Made by a program: the position numbers and the translations under genes. A model generated the notes under the pieces. It was given only the letters and a program-made list of their open reading frames with translations. It ran no database searches and was not told the DNA's origin. Positions 11,209 to 22,338 of a stretch of DNA of 64,000 bases are shown here, piece by piece. Numbering within the stretch: position 1 is the stretch's first letter; every line of letters begins with the position of its first letter. The DNA comes from Cryptomeria japonica (Eukaryota > Streptophyta > Pinopsida > Cupressales > Cupressaceae), in the NCBI RefSeq assembly GCF_030272615.1, contig NC_081406.1, forward strand, positions 263,528,624 through 263,592,623. The letters run 5' to 3'.

Positions 11209-13406
11209 CTAAACATAATCAATACAAAGATCTCCATGCATCACTGTAGGTTGATATATCCTACAATTAATAGTTATGATTTCATCATTATAAGGAAATT
11301 TCAAACACCTATGAACAATAGAAGTGATCACTTTCATGGAAGAGAGCCAAGGATGTCCCAAATTCACACGAAATTGATCAGATGTAGGACTGATAGAAAA
11401 TTTAACATCTAAGCATTTAGTGCCAACATAAATAGGAAGTGTGATAGAACCAATAGGACGACAAGAGAAGCCATCAAAAACTCTAACTATCACATCAGTA
11501 TCAACATATATCACTTGATACAATTGCAAAGTATAAAGATTATCAAGTTATCACATTAACCATGCAAATTGGATCAAGAAGCACTCCTCGAGAAGGTATG
11601 CCTTTGATTTTTTGTAGTTATGTATAATGGGTCATTGGGTGCTTTAATAGTCTCACTAAGATAAAATGTAATGCACAAGTCCTCAGGAGGTTCTTTTTTA
11701 TCTATAAGGCTCACCACATTACTAAACTCAAGGCCAACATCATTGGGAGAGAAGGCAAGATGATCAGTCTCAATCACATTAGTGGAATGGGAAGGTAAAT
11801 GATCAGTGAAAATTTGAAGGTTTTGATTAGGACAAGCTGCTAATTTATTTCCTTTATCATTCACAACAGCCACAGATATGGTATTGTTATCAATCAATTC
11901 TTGGATCTTACTTCTCAAAGTATAACACTTTTCAGTGTCATGACTAGGTTGATGATGGTATTGGCAAAAGGCTTTGGAATCAAAGTAAGGTGACAATGTC
12001 TTAGATGGATCAATTGGTTTGATAGGGGGAAGTTTAAACACATTCCTTTGTAACAATTGATACATAATACTATGAAAAGATTCATTAAGAGGAGAGAATT
12101 CTTTTCTAAAGTATTTGGATAAAGGAGGCACACATGTTGCGGTTGCTATTTGAGTGTTGTTGTTGTCATTGAATTTAATGAATCCCTTGTTTGTTTTGAA
12201 CTTCACAAATGGTTGTTGAGCACTTTCACCTTTATCACTCAAAGCCATTGAAGGGGATTGCTCCAATTGATTCATGGTAAGTTGATAATTATGAAAAACT
12301 GCGCACAATTGTGCAAATGAAGTAAACTCAGAAAAGAGAAGTTTATCCCTAATATCTTTTTGCAAATTAGAAATGAAAATTCTTTGAATATCTTGATCAA
12401 GCACATGAAAAGAAATTTGAGAATACAAATGCTTATATCTACCAATAAAATCGTCACTTTTTCTTTCATACCTTGCTTACAATGCATCAAATCAGTCAAA
12501 GTAATTTTAGGACCAATATTATTGTGAAATTGTTGAATAAAAGCATTAGCCAATTGTTGTTCAAAAAAAAGAAATACAATAAGGAGGCAAAGAAAAATAC
12601 CATTGCAAAGCTTTATCCCTTAATGTTCTTATAAATAATTTAGCCAACAATATTTGGTCATGAGCAAGGTCACTACACAAAGTTTGAAGTGTTTTAACAT
12701 GAGACAATGGATCACCTTTTCCATTATAAAGCTCCAATTGAGGGGCTTCCACATGTTTAGGAGGGACAACTCGGACAATGTGATTGGATAATGGTCTCAC
12801 TACATCAAATGTAGGCACATTATAAGATTGATTCATAGAAGTTATTTGTTGTTGTAAGGAAGACACTGTTTGAGTGAGATTATTAATGGTAACTTTGATA
12901 GAATGATTGAAATTGGACATGTTGGATTAAGGAGGGGTAAAATTGTTGAATGAAGGAAGGGGTTGTGAAGAAGGAGGTGGAACATTATGATAGTTAGGTA
13001 TGGGAGAGAATTGGGTAACAAATGGAAGACTTGTGGTAGGAGAAATGAAAGAAGAGGAGTTTCCCCCTTGACTAACATTCATAGGTATAGGAGAAGATTG
13101 GGTAACAAATGGAAGACTCATGGTAGGAGGAATGAAAGAAGAGAAGTTTCCCCCTTGACTAACATTTGTAGGTATGAAATTTTGTGTAGAGGTAGCCATG
13201 ATGTTTGATATAAATGTGGGAACCCTAGCCATAGGAGTAGTCAAAGGAATGGAATGATTAACTTGACTAGGAGGTTGTGTATAACCTAGGGCTTTAGCAC
13301 AACTCTTCATAGGCATAATATTAGAATCGACAATATGAGCAGTACCACACAAGATAGCAATACCGAGTTTATCACTTTGAACCATTATTTTTAATCCTTC
13401 AATCAA
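11209..13406 (-). pseudogene. Gypsy-type gag and protease remnant of D
   Basis: On the minus strand: an N-terminal low-complexity region (13406-12927), then a Retrotrans_gag-type domain (12920-12280) with A-P-Q-L-E-L-Y-N-G-K-G-D-P and A-L-Q-W-Y-F-S-L, then a zinc-knuckle-like F-C-Q-Y-H-H-Q-P-S-H-D-T-E-K-C (about 11930-11975), which is typical of Tat-type gypsy gag. Finally, 11529-11209 holds the C-terminal half of a retroviral-type aspartic protease (I-G-S-I-T-L-P-I-Y-V-G and L-G-H-P-W-L). The first three blocks share a frame with a stop near 12922 and a local frameshift at 12430-12560; the protease half is in another frame. The N-terminal catalytic D-T/S-G part is not seen. Non-functional. 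Confidence 0.75.
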
Positions 13407-15673
13407 CGAGAGAGCTTCACTTTTCGAGTATTGTTGACTTATCTATTGTTGAAGATTTCCAAATTGATTGCCAATCTTCTCCAATTGGTCAATGCAAACC
13501 CTAGTTAGTGATTCCTCCACATCATGATAACTATCTAAAGAACGGGGATAAACAAGGACATTTATAGGATTTGAAGAGCCACCAATATCCTCATTGAAAA
13601 ACTTATCCAAATTAGGCTCCATCTCCTCAGAAATTAAATATTAGGCAACCTTAATTCTACAACTTCTTCTCACAGGGATACTATAGGTTGGACTAATAGT
13701 AGTAAAACTCATGCACTAAGGGAGGGAAATTGAAAATTTGAATTTTGGAATCTAAGTTGCAAAATAATTGAATAATGAAAAATTCTAGGAAAAATGATTA
13801 GTCAATTAAATGAACAAATTGATTGGAAGAATAAAGAGAAATAATGCAAGCTCCTAGGAAATTGAAATTTCAAATTAGGATTATGTAAAAATAACCTCTT
13901 AATTTAAAAATTAAAATTATCCAAAAGAAATTGAATTTTAAAACTAGGGCCTTGTGAAAATTACCTCTTAATTTTAAAATTTGAAATTGTTGAAAAGAAA
14001 ATTAAATTTAAAATTAGAGCTTTCTAAAAATAACCACTTAATTTTAAAATTTAAATTTTGAAATGTGGGAATTGAAGGAATCAATTTTAAATTTAAAAAT
14101 TAGGGTTTGTTTAATTTTTAAATTTAAATTTGAAATTGAAATTTGATCCAAGATTACAATTTTGAATTTGAATTGAAATTAACAACCAATTTTGAAGTGG
14201 GAAATTTAAACAACCCACAAGCTCAATTTGAAAAAAATTTAAAATTAAGAATTTTGAAATTAACCACTTAATTTTAAAATTTTGAAATTGAATCTTGGAA
14301 GTGAAAATTTGAAACAAGATTATCAAATTTAAAATAATTAATTTAAAATTTAAACAATCCAGAAGTTCAATTCTGAAATTAAAAATTCGGGTTTTTGAAA
14401 TTAACCACTTAATTTTTGAAATTTGATTGCAAATTGAACATGTAAATAAAAATTGAATTGTAAAATTGAAGAGTAATCAGCTCTGAAATAATTAATCCAA
14501 TTTAGACAAATCACAAGCTCAATTTTGAATTTAAAAATTAGGGTTTTAGTGAATTTAACCTCTAAATTTTTAAAATTTGCAAGAAAATCGAACTTGTAGA
14601 TGAAAATTTGAATTGTAAATTGCATACACACTCAGATCTAAAAACAAAAATCAGAATTAAAGGTGTAAGGAGACAGGTACACCAAAATTTAAAGGGGAAA
14701 TTTTGATTTGGCAATTTGCAACATAGAAGGAGACATCACCAAATCAATTTTCGCTTTGGGGGAGGAATTCCTTACATTCAAAAGAGGGGAGGAATCCACT
14801 AGATTCATTCACAAATCAGATAAGGACTGAATACTAAGTGGATTGATTCATTATGATGTGTTTTTCCCTCTTTTGTAAGTTGAAATGTTGATTTAGGGTA
14901 AAATGTTGAAATTGGAGACAATTGAGAAAATAATGAGCTACAGGTTCGAGATTTTGTTGTGCACCTGGATCTGAGTAATATAAGTTAATTTAGATCCTCC
15001 CTATGAAAATACCTCGAAAAAGAAGGGACCATGACACATCAACATGGTCCTCTAAATTTTTTGCACACCAAAAAGGGTTGTTTCGTCTCTATGTCTGAAG
15101 CTAATTCTGAGAAGTACAGTTGCACACTTGTTTCTTGCACATAGAAAGAAAGGGAAATAGATTGGGAATAGAGGCTTGCCTTAGGTCAAACCCTGATTTT
15201 GGAATTAACCATGAAATTGAGATAAGTGTAATTGAAATGACTGAAAGGAAATGTTTTCCTTTTGAGGGAGATGTTGAATTATGACTAAAAATTGAATGAT
15301 TATATACCTCTTTGTGAAGTTTTGCTTGCCTCCACATGAAATTAGGGTTTCGTGAAATAGGATGTAGATCTCCAATTCAATGTTTGAATCTTGATTTTAT
15401 TGTTGCTCCAAGGCTTGAAGGAAGACTAAAAATGCTCAATTTCTCTTGAATGCGTGATCCTATGTGTTCTTGAAAGCTTCTTGATTTTTCATGATAGTTG
15501 TTCAAATGAGAGGGGAAATCCTCTTTATATACTTGCCCATTGATAAAATTGGCTAATTTTTTTACATGAGCTAACACGGAGAGGGAAATCTCGCTCAAAT
15601 TTGAAATGTGAAAAAGGGTTTAAAGAGGGCCCATTTTAGGGAGGACTATGGCGCCACGCCCTGGTCCTGCCTT
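13407..15673 (-). other. Leader / LTR body of D with AT-rich repeats
   Basis: 13730-14640 is a degenerate A/T tandem region built on AATTTTAAAATTTGAAATTG and AACCACTTAATTTT, with repeats at irregular 60-130 base intervals. 14640-15670 has more normal composition and no gene. It presumably contains the 5' LTR and leader of D, but no primer-binding site was identified. Confidence 0.5.
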
Positions 15674-15842
15674 ATTTTGGGTCAAGATCAAGGTGCCCAA
15701 GGGGGTGCCAATGAAAGTTTTTGATGTTTGTGATGTGTATGAGCATAAGCAGATCTTCAATCAGGCCAAGGGGCGCAAACACTAAGTTGAAGACCCAAAT
15801 GTGGTCAAAATTGCAAGGGGTGCAATTTTAGGATGCTGTACA
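15674..15842 (-). repeat. 5' LTR start of element D
   Basis: Counterpart of 8175-8341. The LTR presumably continues left of 15674, but its inner end cannot be fixed because the other copy is truncated. Confidence 0.7.
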
Positions 15843-17494
15843 TATATTAATAAAAATATTTAATCATTAAATTATATAAAAAATTGATATAAAAATATAG
15901 TCATACACTCTAATTCCTTCTTATTAACATATTTGGCTAGGATCCACAAATTGATATATAGGGGGCTTATCCTTAGATGTTGGTACCAAGGACAACTAGG
16001 TCTACATAATTGTGTAAACCATCAAGTTAATGAAGTATTCACATAGAGATTAACCAACTAACAAAATATGTATATATTGACTGAGAAGTATAGTAATACC
16101 AAAACTAGATCATAGCCGGCAAAAACACAAATTTAGTACACAATTTATCCAATTTTTTTTGTAACAACCAAATCGACAACTAATGAACCTACTCATAAGA
16201 TGAAAATAATCATTAACCCAACAAAAAAGGAGCAATATAAAGGGGGAAAAGGCAAATTACATGGGCTTTATCCCATTAGTGTGACTAATTTCATAACATG
16301 TTTAATAGGAAACATGATTTCTACAAGGGGAGCCCATCATCTCCTCTACAAGCTCATCCTTATAGCAACATTTGGAGGCAAAATGGCCTCCATTGAGAAG
16401 GAAATATTAACACCTTTCACAATAACTTCCACTACCATTTGGAAACATATATATCTCCTCTTTGTAACATGTAGATGATCCAACACACAATTGAATACAC
16501 CTCTTTATGGTGAACAACATCTGCAGTATTGTTGTGGAGGATGCATGAACTAGAACCATTTAATAATAGAGAGACACAACTGAGCATTTGGGGTATATCA
16601 AACAAGTTCCTTCTCCCACACATGTCCTATGTCTAACAACAAATCTACCATGATGGACTAAATACTAACACACATAACCCCATCAAGTTCCTTCATTGAC
16701 TTCCATATGTGAACTACATATTGCCTAAGATTAGGGTCTTTTATTTCTTGCTACAAGAATGCCATGAAATTTGCAATCATCTCCTCACTAGATTGACCCT
16801 CTACTTCCTTCGTCAACCACCCTTCTCTTTCACAATAGCATTCACAACCTTCTCTATTGAAAACTGAGACCTACCACACTAAGCCCCCAAAACAGACACC
16901 ATATCACACTTAGAGGACCAACCACCTAGCAACCAAATGTAAGTAAAGAATGTCTTAACCACTCTAGAATTGTTGAAGATTCATTAACTTAAAGAAACCA
17001 CCATGAGCTTACAAATCCCATCTCATCCATCATTTACCATCTCTAACAACAATTACAAACAATTACCCCTGCCACCAACCCTTTTTGGAATCATCCATTC
17101 TAAAATTTGATTTCCAATACATTAAAAATTCTTAAAATATCATATATAGTTATAGTAGATTTACCAAAATTTATATAAAATGAAATAGATAATTTCTAAA
17201 TATGTGTCCTAATAAACACCAAATCTGCACCCTTAATACATATAAAAGATCAAGTAAATCTAACTTATAAATTTTTTTATATTCACTATCGCGAAATCTG
17301 GAGGTGTCCTTGCCGAAGCAAGACTAATCCCCCAGTGTGTACGACCCACTCACAAGGTAGCAACACACACAGAGTTAACACACAGAGTTAACTTATAAAT
17401 TTTCGAAAAAAAAGTATGCATATAAGACAAACCATCAAAATTGAGCTCATATACGTTAGGCATTATTAAAAGCCACTGTAAGACATAAATTTAA
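15843..17494. other. Unassigned intergenic sequence
   Basis: About 1.65 kb with no supportable gene. An open frame at 16200-16478 has no domain. A GC-richer piece at about 17286-17385 (ATCGCGAAATCTGGAGG onwards) is flanked by repeated AACTTATAAATTTT (about 17267 and 17390), so it may be a small insertion; its class is unknown. Confidence 0.4.
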
Positions 17495-19140
17495 AGATTT
17501 CACAGCGACAAATGAAGGGTTAAATGAGAGCCAAATTTTCCCTAAGTAATTTAATTACTACTTTTGGTCTTCCACATAGGAAAAGACATCACATCAAACA
17601 AATGGTGAGATCCCTCTTTCGAACAATCCAAGCTTTTACTTTCAAATAAATGCCACCATATTTTAGATGGTTATTAAAATCTTTTCAAGACAAATTTGTG
17701 TTTTAATTTTTTTTATATATGTGGTTGTGTTGGGATTTTGTTGGGTCCCAACACATAAAGTTGCACAGACAAAAGTCTAGATCAAGTTGAAGTAAAATGT
17801 CAAGGTGTGGATAGAAATGATCATCCCACCTAGGCAATTTTCATCCTTGTCTTACTGTATACTATGTAATATATGATAGTTTAGGATTGAAAGGTTTACA
17901 ATGTACAATTTTAGATTATGATACATTTCTTATTGGATTGTGGGGATAATATAAAATAATAAAAAAATATTTTGGTGTCATATATAATATGTAGTTCATA
18001 ATTCTATCAATTTAGAGAAAAATTTAAGTTTGGCAAAAAATTTTGGTTAAAGATGGTTTTATAAAAAAATATTTAAAATTATATGTACATTTTATGACTT
18101 TATCATCTAAAAATTGCAATATTATTTAATTATAATTTTTGTTTCTAGAGCATGGATATCTAACTATTGTTAGCTATTATCTAAATATAAAGAAATATTC
18201 TATTTGCATTCACCTAATTTTTAAAGTTGGCCATAATATCATAGTTTATATGTTGTTGGTGAAATTTAGGAAGCTTGTTTGCAAATAGAAAGAGAAAAAC
18301 AACCAATGCAAATAGACACAATTGTTCTAATCTTAATGATTAGATGTTTTGGGAATTGTATCAAATGAATTTTGCCTTTTTCAACACTAGAACTTAATTG
18401 TGGAGAATGCAATGGATCACACCCATTCTTTAATATTTTTATGACTAAGGATTAAACTACCCTTGACTCTAATTTCATGGTAATATTAATATTCTTTAAT
18501 ATTGATCACATTGTCAATTCATTATGCGCCTAAAATTATTTTGAGATGCCTATGATTTTGCAACTTTCAAAATCAATAGTACTAGACATATCTTAATTCA
18601 CTTTGTTTTTGCCACTAAGACAATGTGTATGTGTGCACTCAATTTTTTTTAATTGCTTGTATTGAACTCCCTATAGCTAAGGGGAATTCTCTAGGCCTTG
18701 AATATAATCTTTAGTTGTTTCTTTATCAATTTCATCCTAGATAGATACTTCTTTTTGAAACAAAGTATATCCCCACTAGAATAAGCTAATTCATTAGCAT
18801 CAATTTCTTTTGGCTTAGTTTGTGGGTCTTCATAATCAAAGATATTTAGGATCAATAATCTCATTTGGAAGAACCCCTTAAGAATATAAGTAGTGTTAAT
18901 AATTGTTTTGTTCCTTACCATTGATGTCTATACTCTAGCATTGTCTATATTGATTCACATTTTTTTAACCCAATTGTTTATCCAAGACCAACTATAACAT
19001 ATCAACACTTTTCATTAAGGAAATGTACCTTTTTATTGTTTCGCCTCTTTAAAATTAATTGCATTCTCTTTGTACACTTCCACATAAATATGTTGATTAT
19101 CTAATACCATAGGTTCACTTATCTTCCTTTGATATTTCTT
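17495..19140 (-). pseudogene. Partial decayed copy of the acidic-repeat gene
   Basis: Aligns in the same orientation to the 3' flank and C-terminal coding end of the gene at 47120-54131 (roughly 46145-48015). Clear anchors are CAATCCAAGCTTTTACTTTC (17627 and 46370), GCAAATAGAAAGAGAAAA (18280 and 47163) and E-D-P-Q-T-K-P-K-E-(I/V)-D-A-N-E on the minus strand (18790-18840 versus 47660-47710). Further upstream in the gene, Q-Y-Q-R-(R/K)-(V/I)-S-E...V-L-D-N is recognisable at about 19090-19140. The copy is full of stops and frameshifts, lacks about 100 bases of the 3' flank, and contains neither repeat array nor 5' exons. It stops abruptly near 19140. Before element A inserted, the two copies were only about 4 kb apart. 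Confidence 0.85.
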
Positions 19141-20398
19141 ACCCATGACAATTTCATGGACAATGGCACACACATAATTGGTAAGTGTCTTTTTGGTGAT
19201 TTCTTTATTTTTTATTGATTGTTTGTTTTTATACCTTGCGCTTATCACCCCTCATTGTTTGTAGATGATGGATGCTACCCATAGATATTTGCTAACATGT
19301 GGTGGGAGGAAATGCATGATTTCTTGTTGTACATCTTCCTTTTTTTTTACTTTAGCCCTTTCTTCTTTATGCATATATATCGTCCCTCCCTAAGTATTTG
19401 CATGAATGCAAACTATAAAGATATTCATATCTTTTTCTTGTCGACACAAATATTTAGGATTATTTTATTTTCCACTTCTACTCTATGTTATTTTACTTCT
19501 AGTGAATCATCTACATGTTGTTTAACTTCTTTATGTCCCCACTCTTTACATATTTTGGGGATAATGCAAAATATTTAGGCATAACTCCCCTTTTCATGTT
19601 GACCCAAACCTAATAGGATTTTTCACATCATTTGTTGTATTCTCTCTCTTCTCCTTTATCTAAATCCATGCATGTGTTATTATATAATAATAAAGCATGA
19701 TGATTCTAGTCTAGTGATCTATTACCAGCCCATTGATATTGAATACAATCTCATAAGTCTATTTATTCTCTTTTATGCACATTTATATGATATTGCTTTA
19801 CTCTATACTTTTTCTTATTCTACGTGTGTACATTTAATCTTTCTTATTTTCAATTCCTTTTCAAAATTTTCTTTCTATTTCCTATTTCTAGATTTCTTAA
19901 TTATCATATTTCTTATATTATACTTCTTAGAATTTTCATACATGTATTACAATATATTTTCTATCTTGTATATGCTCATGATCTTCTCTAGTTTACTTTT
20001 ATTCATGCAATTTTGTAGTAGACACATACAATACATTTGCATGTATGATCTCCTTTTTCCACATTCTATTATCCTATATAGACTTCATATTCCAAATCTA
20101 AAATATGCTATATTTTTTTATACATTTACACATTTATCTCTTTTGTAGATTACTGCTTAAGCTTTTCCTTTCTTATATTGGTTCCCTACTTCCCTTGGGA
20201 GCACAGGTTTATGCTTACACTTTAGGTCCCACACCTTAGCTTGTGTGCACCTCCCCCTCTTATGACTACTTTGCATTTTCTTCTTATTATTATTAATTTA
20301 TTAATGTTACTGTCCATTTTATACATCATTTATTTTATCTTTAATTGGAAGATACTTTTTTATTACTAGGACCATATCCATTCTTGTACACCTATCCT
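19141..20398. other. T-rich unassigned sequence left of element A
   Basis: No supportable gene. Open frames here (for example 19672-20148) are only T-rich hydrophobic translations. It is continuous with 43355 onward once element A is removed. Confidence 0.4.
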
Positions 20399-20403
20399 AT
20401 TCA
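20399..20403. repeat. Target-site duplication of A, left (ATTCA)
   Basis: ATTCA here and ATTCA at 43350-43354 flank element A exactly at its TG...CA ends. Confidence 0.85.
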
Positions 20404-22099
20404 TGTTGGACACAATGGATCACTGAGAGGGGGGTGAATCCGTGATTTAAACACTTATTTACTAATCAGGGATATACCGGTACTATATAAAATAGACAGA
20501 GTGCTGACCAATAAGCCAAACAATGCAAATTAAGTGTGTGAAAGGATTTTCTATAACATCAAAATAACACATACACAAGAATGCATCACATAACACTAGT
20601 TATACGAGGAAAACCCAATGTGGGAAAAACCTTGGTGAGAATAGTTGTTGGAGATCTTCTGCTCCAATCCAACCTCACAATAAAAACAATCTAATTACAA
20701 TTTTAGGGCACCAACCCAAGGAGCACCAACTCAAAGGAGAACCAACCCCTAAACAATCTATAGGCTACAACCTAAAGGAGCTACAACCCCTGCACTAAGC
20801 ACCTACTTAGTGAAGACAATATGAAAATTAAAATACATAAGTAAATTCCCTACTACAAATGAAGTTTTGCAACCCTCCAATATTCTGCTCTACCGGTTTC
20901 AATCTTACCGGTTTGTGAAATCTCCACACACACTGCAAAACTGCCTTTATGTTGGTCCTTACTCTGTTGAAACTTATCTCCCTCTGATGGTTGGATCCAC
21001 TTCACACTTGCCGACACTTTTCCAGAATCTGTCTATGTTGGTTTGTTCTTTGCCAGTTCACACACACCTTACCAGTTTCTCCTTCAACACACAATCACTT
21101 ATGATTTTTCTTGTATTTCACTCAAACAATCTTTTCTCCTTACTTTGATTCACCAACAACAACCTCATCGATTTAGACTTGCATATTTGTAAGCAAGTAT
21201 TCCCACCAAAAAATAATTCAAACTTCAAGTGGTTAGGGTTTCTTTCCTTCAATCAAATCCTTATCCAATCCGATTCGATCTTCCTTGGATCTCTCACCTG
21301 CTTTGGGGAGATGCATTTGTACACATTTTTATTTATCCAATGCATGTTTTCTAAAAATAGCAAACTTCACCTTACTTTACGACCTTGATCTATGTCGACC
21401 TCATTTCACCCAGTTGTTTCTAAATGAAGGTCAATCTGCAATTGGTTTTCGTGCCTCGATCATAGTGCCAACAACTTCCTAATCATTCTTTGTCATCCAT
21501 TCTTCCTCAAGCTACATTCATCTGTCATCAACCCATGATTTGTGGTTTTATCATTTAATGACCACCTACTACACAGACAACCATGTCGATGAACATTTCA
21601 TCGACCTTTGTATGTTTTCCACCTCAACTCCATGGAGGACACATCAGCTTATATTCAACTTCACCAACATAGGGTCGGTTCAAACTTGAACAATCGAGAA
21701 ACCCTTCTATCGGTAGAACCTTGCAAGTGTGACCAACACATTGATCAATCACTCTTACCGACAACACATCATCCTGACAATTCATCTTGCCTTCCGGTAT
21801 GACTTCATGTCATTCTTCCTGTTCAGCTCACCAGGTGTTGTTGTGATTCATCAACATTCAACCTCTTCATCACAAACAAACAACTAGCCTTCATACCGGT
21901 TATAACTCAAGCATTCCAACTCACTCCTATATCTCACCTCATATTGGTGATATCATCTGTCAAATCATAACATGCTTCTCTTCTTTATGCCAATTCAATC
22001 TTCTTCATACTGGTTTCACTTATCTTCTTCATACTGGTTGACACACTCTACTGGCAACCTACAATACCGATTGATATCAATGACAAATCAATGCCAACA
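20404..22099 (-). repeat. 3' LTR of element A
   Basis: TGTTGGACACAATGG ... AATGCCAACA on the plus strand. About 25 differences from the 41690 copy in the first 265 bases by eye. Several ACCGGT-like motifs. Confidence 0.9.
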
Positions 22100-22338
22100 A
22101 TCTCCCCCTTTGGCATTTATGTCAACACTTTTGTTCTGGTTTCTCTCCCCCTTTGACAACAATGGCAAATGGAACCTTAGTCTGACACCAATCATACTAC
22201 TAGAGTCTAACCATAATCTCTTCCTGTGTCTTCAACCAGTAGGACACATTCTCCCCCTATGTACATGCTTCATGATTCAAGAGTCATAAGATAGTAACAA
22301 TTGTTGACTCCCCCTGAACCATACATCTCCCTACACAT
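22100..22338 (-). promoter_or_regulatory. PPT and 3' non-coding of element A
   Basis: The PPT (minus CAAAGGGGGAGAT) abuts the LTR. Further PPT-like purine tracts (minus AAAGGGGGAGAGA at about 22150, and AGGGGGAGAAT at about 22250) lie in the same 230 bases. Confidence 0.7.

Larger units (their letters stand above)
8175..15842 (-). mobile_element. Element D: gypsy-like, gag and protease only
   Basis: Minus-oriented. Both ends carry the same about 167-base sequence in direct orientation (8175-8341 and 15674-15842), the LTR starts TGTAGCATCC and TGTACAGCATCC on the minus strand. A purine-rich tract (minus GTGGGGGCTAAA, 8342-8356) precedes the left LTR, as a PPT should. Internally, gag and half a protease are readable (11209-13406), but no RT, RNase H or integrase is seen, so it is probably a non-autonomous derivative. 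The left LTR is cut by copia element E at 8174. A target duplication cannot be tested. Confidence 0.65.

Noticed and set aside
19672-20148. 158-codon hydrophobic plus-strand ORF
   Set aside because: Translation of T-rich sequence; no start context or domain.
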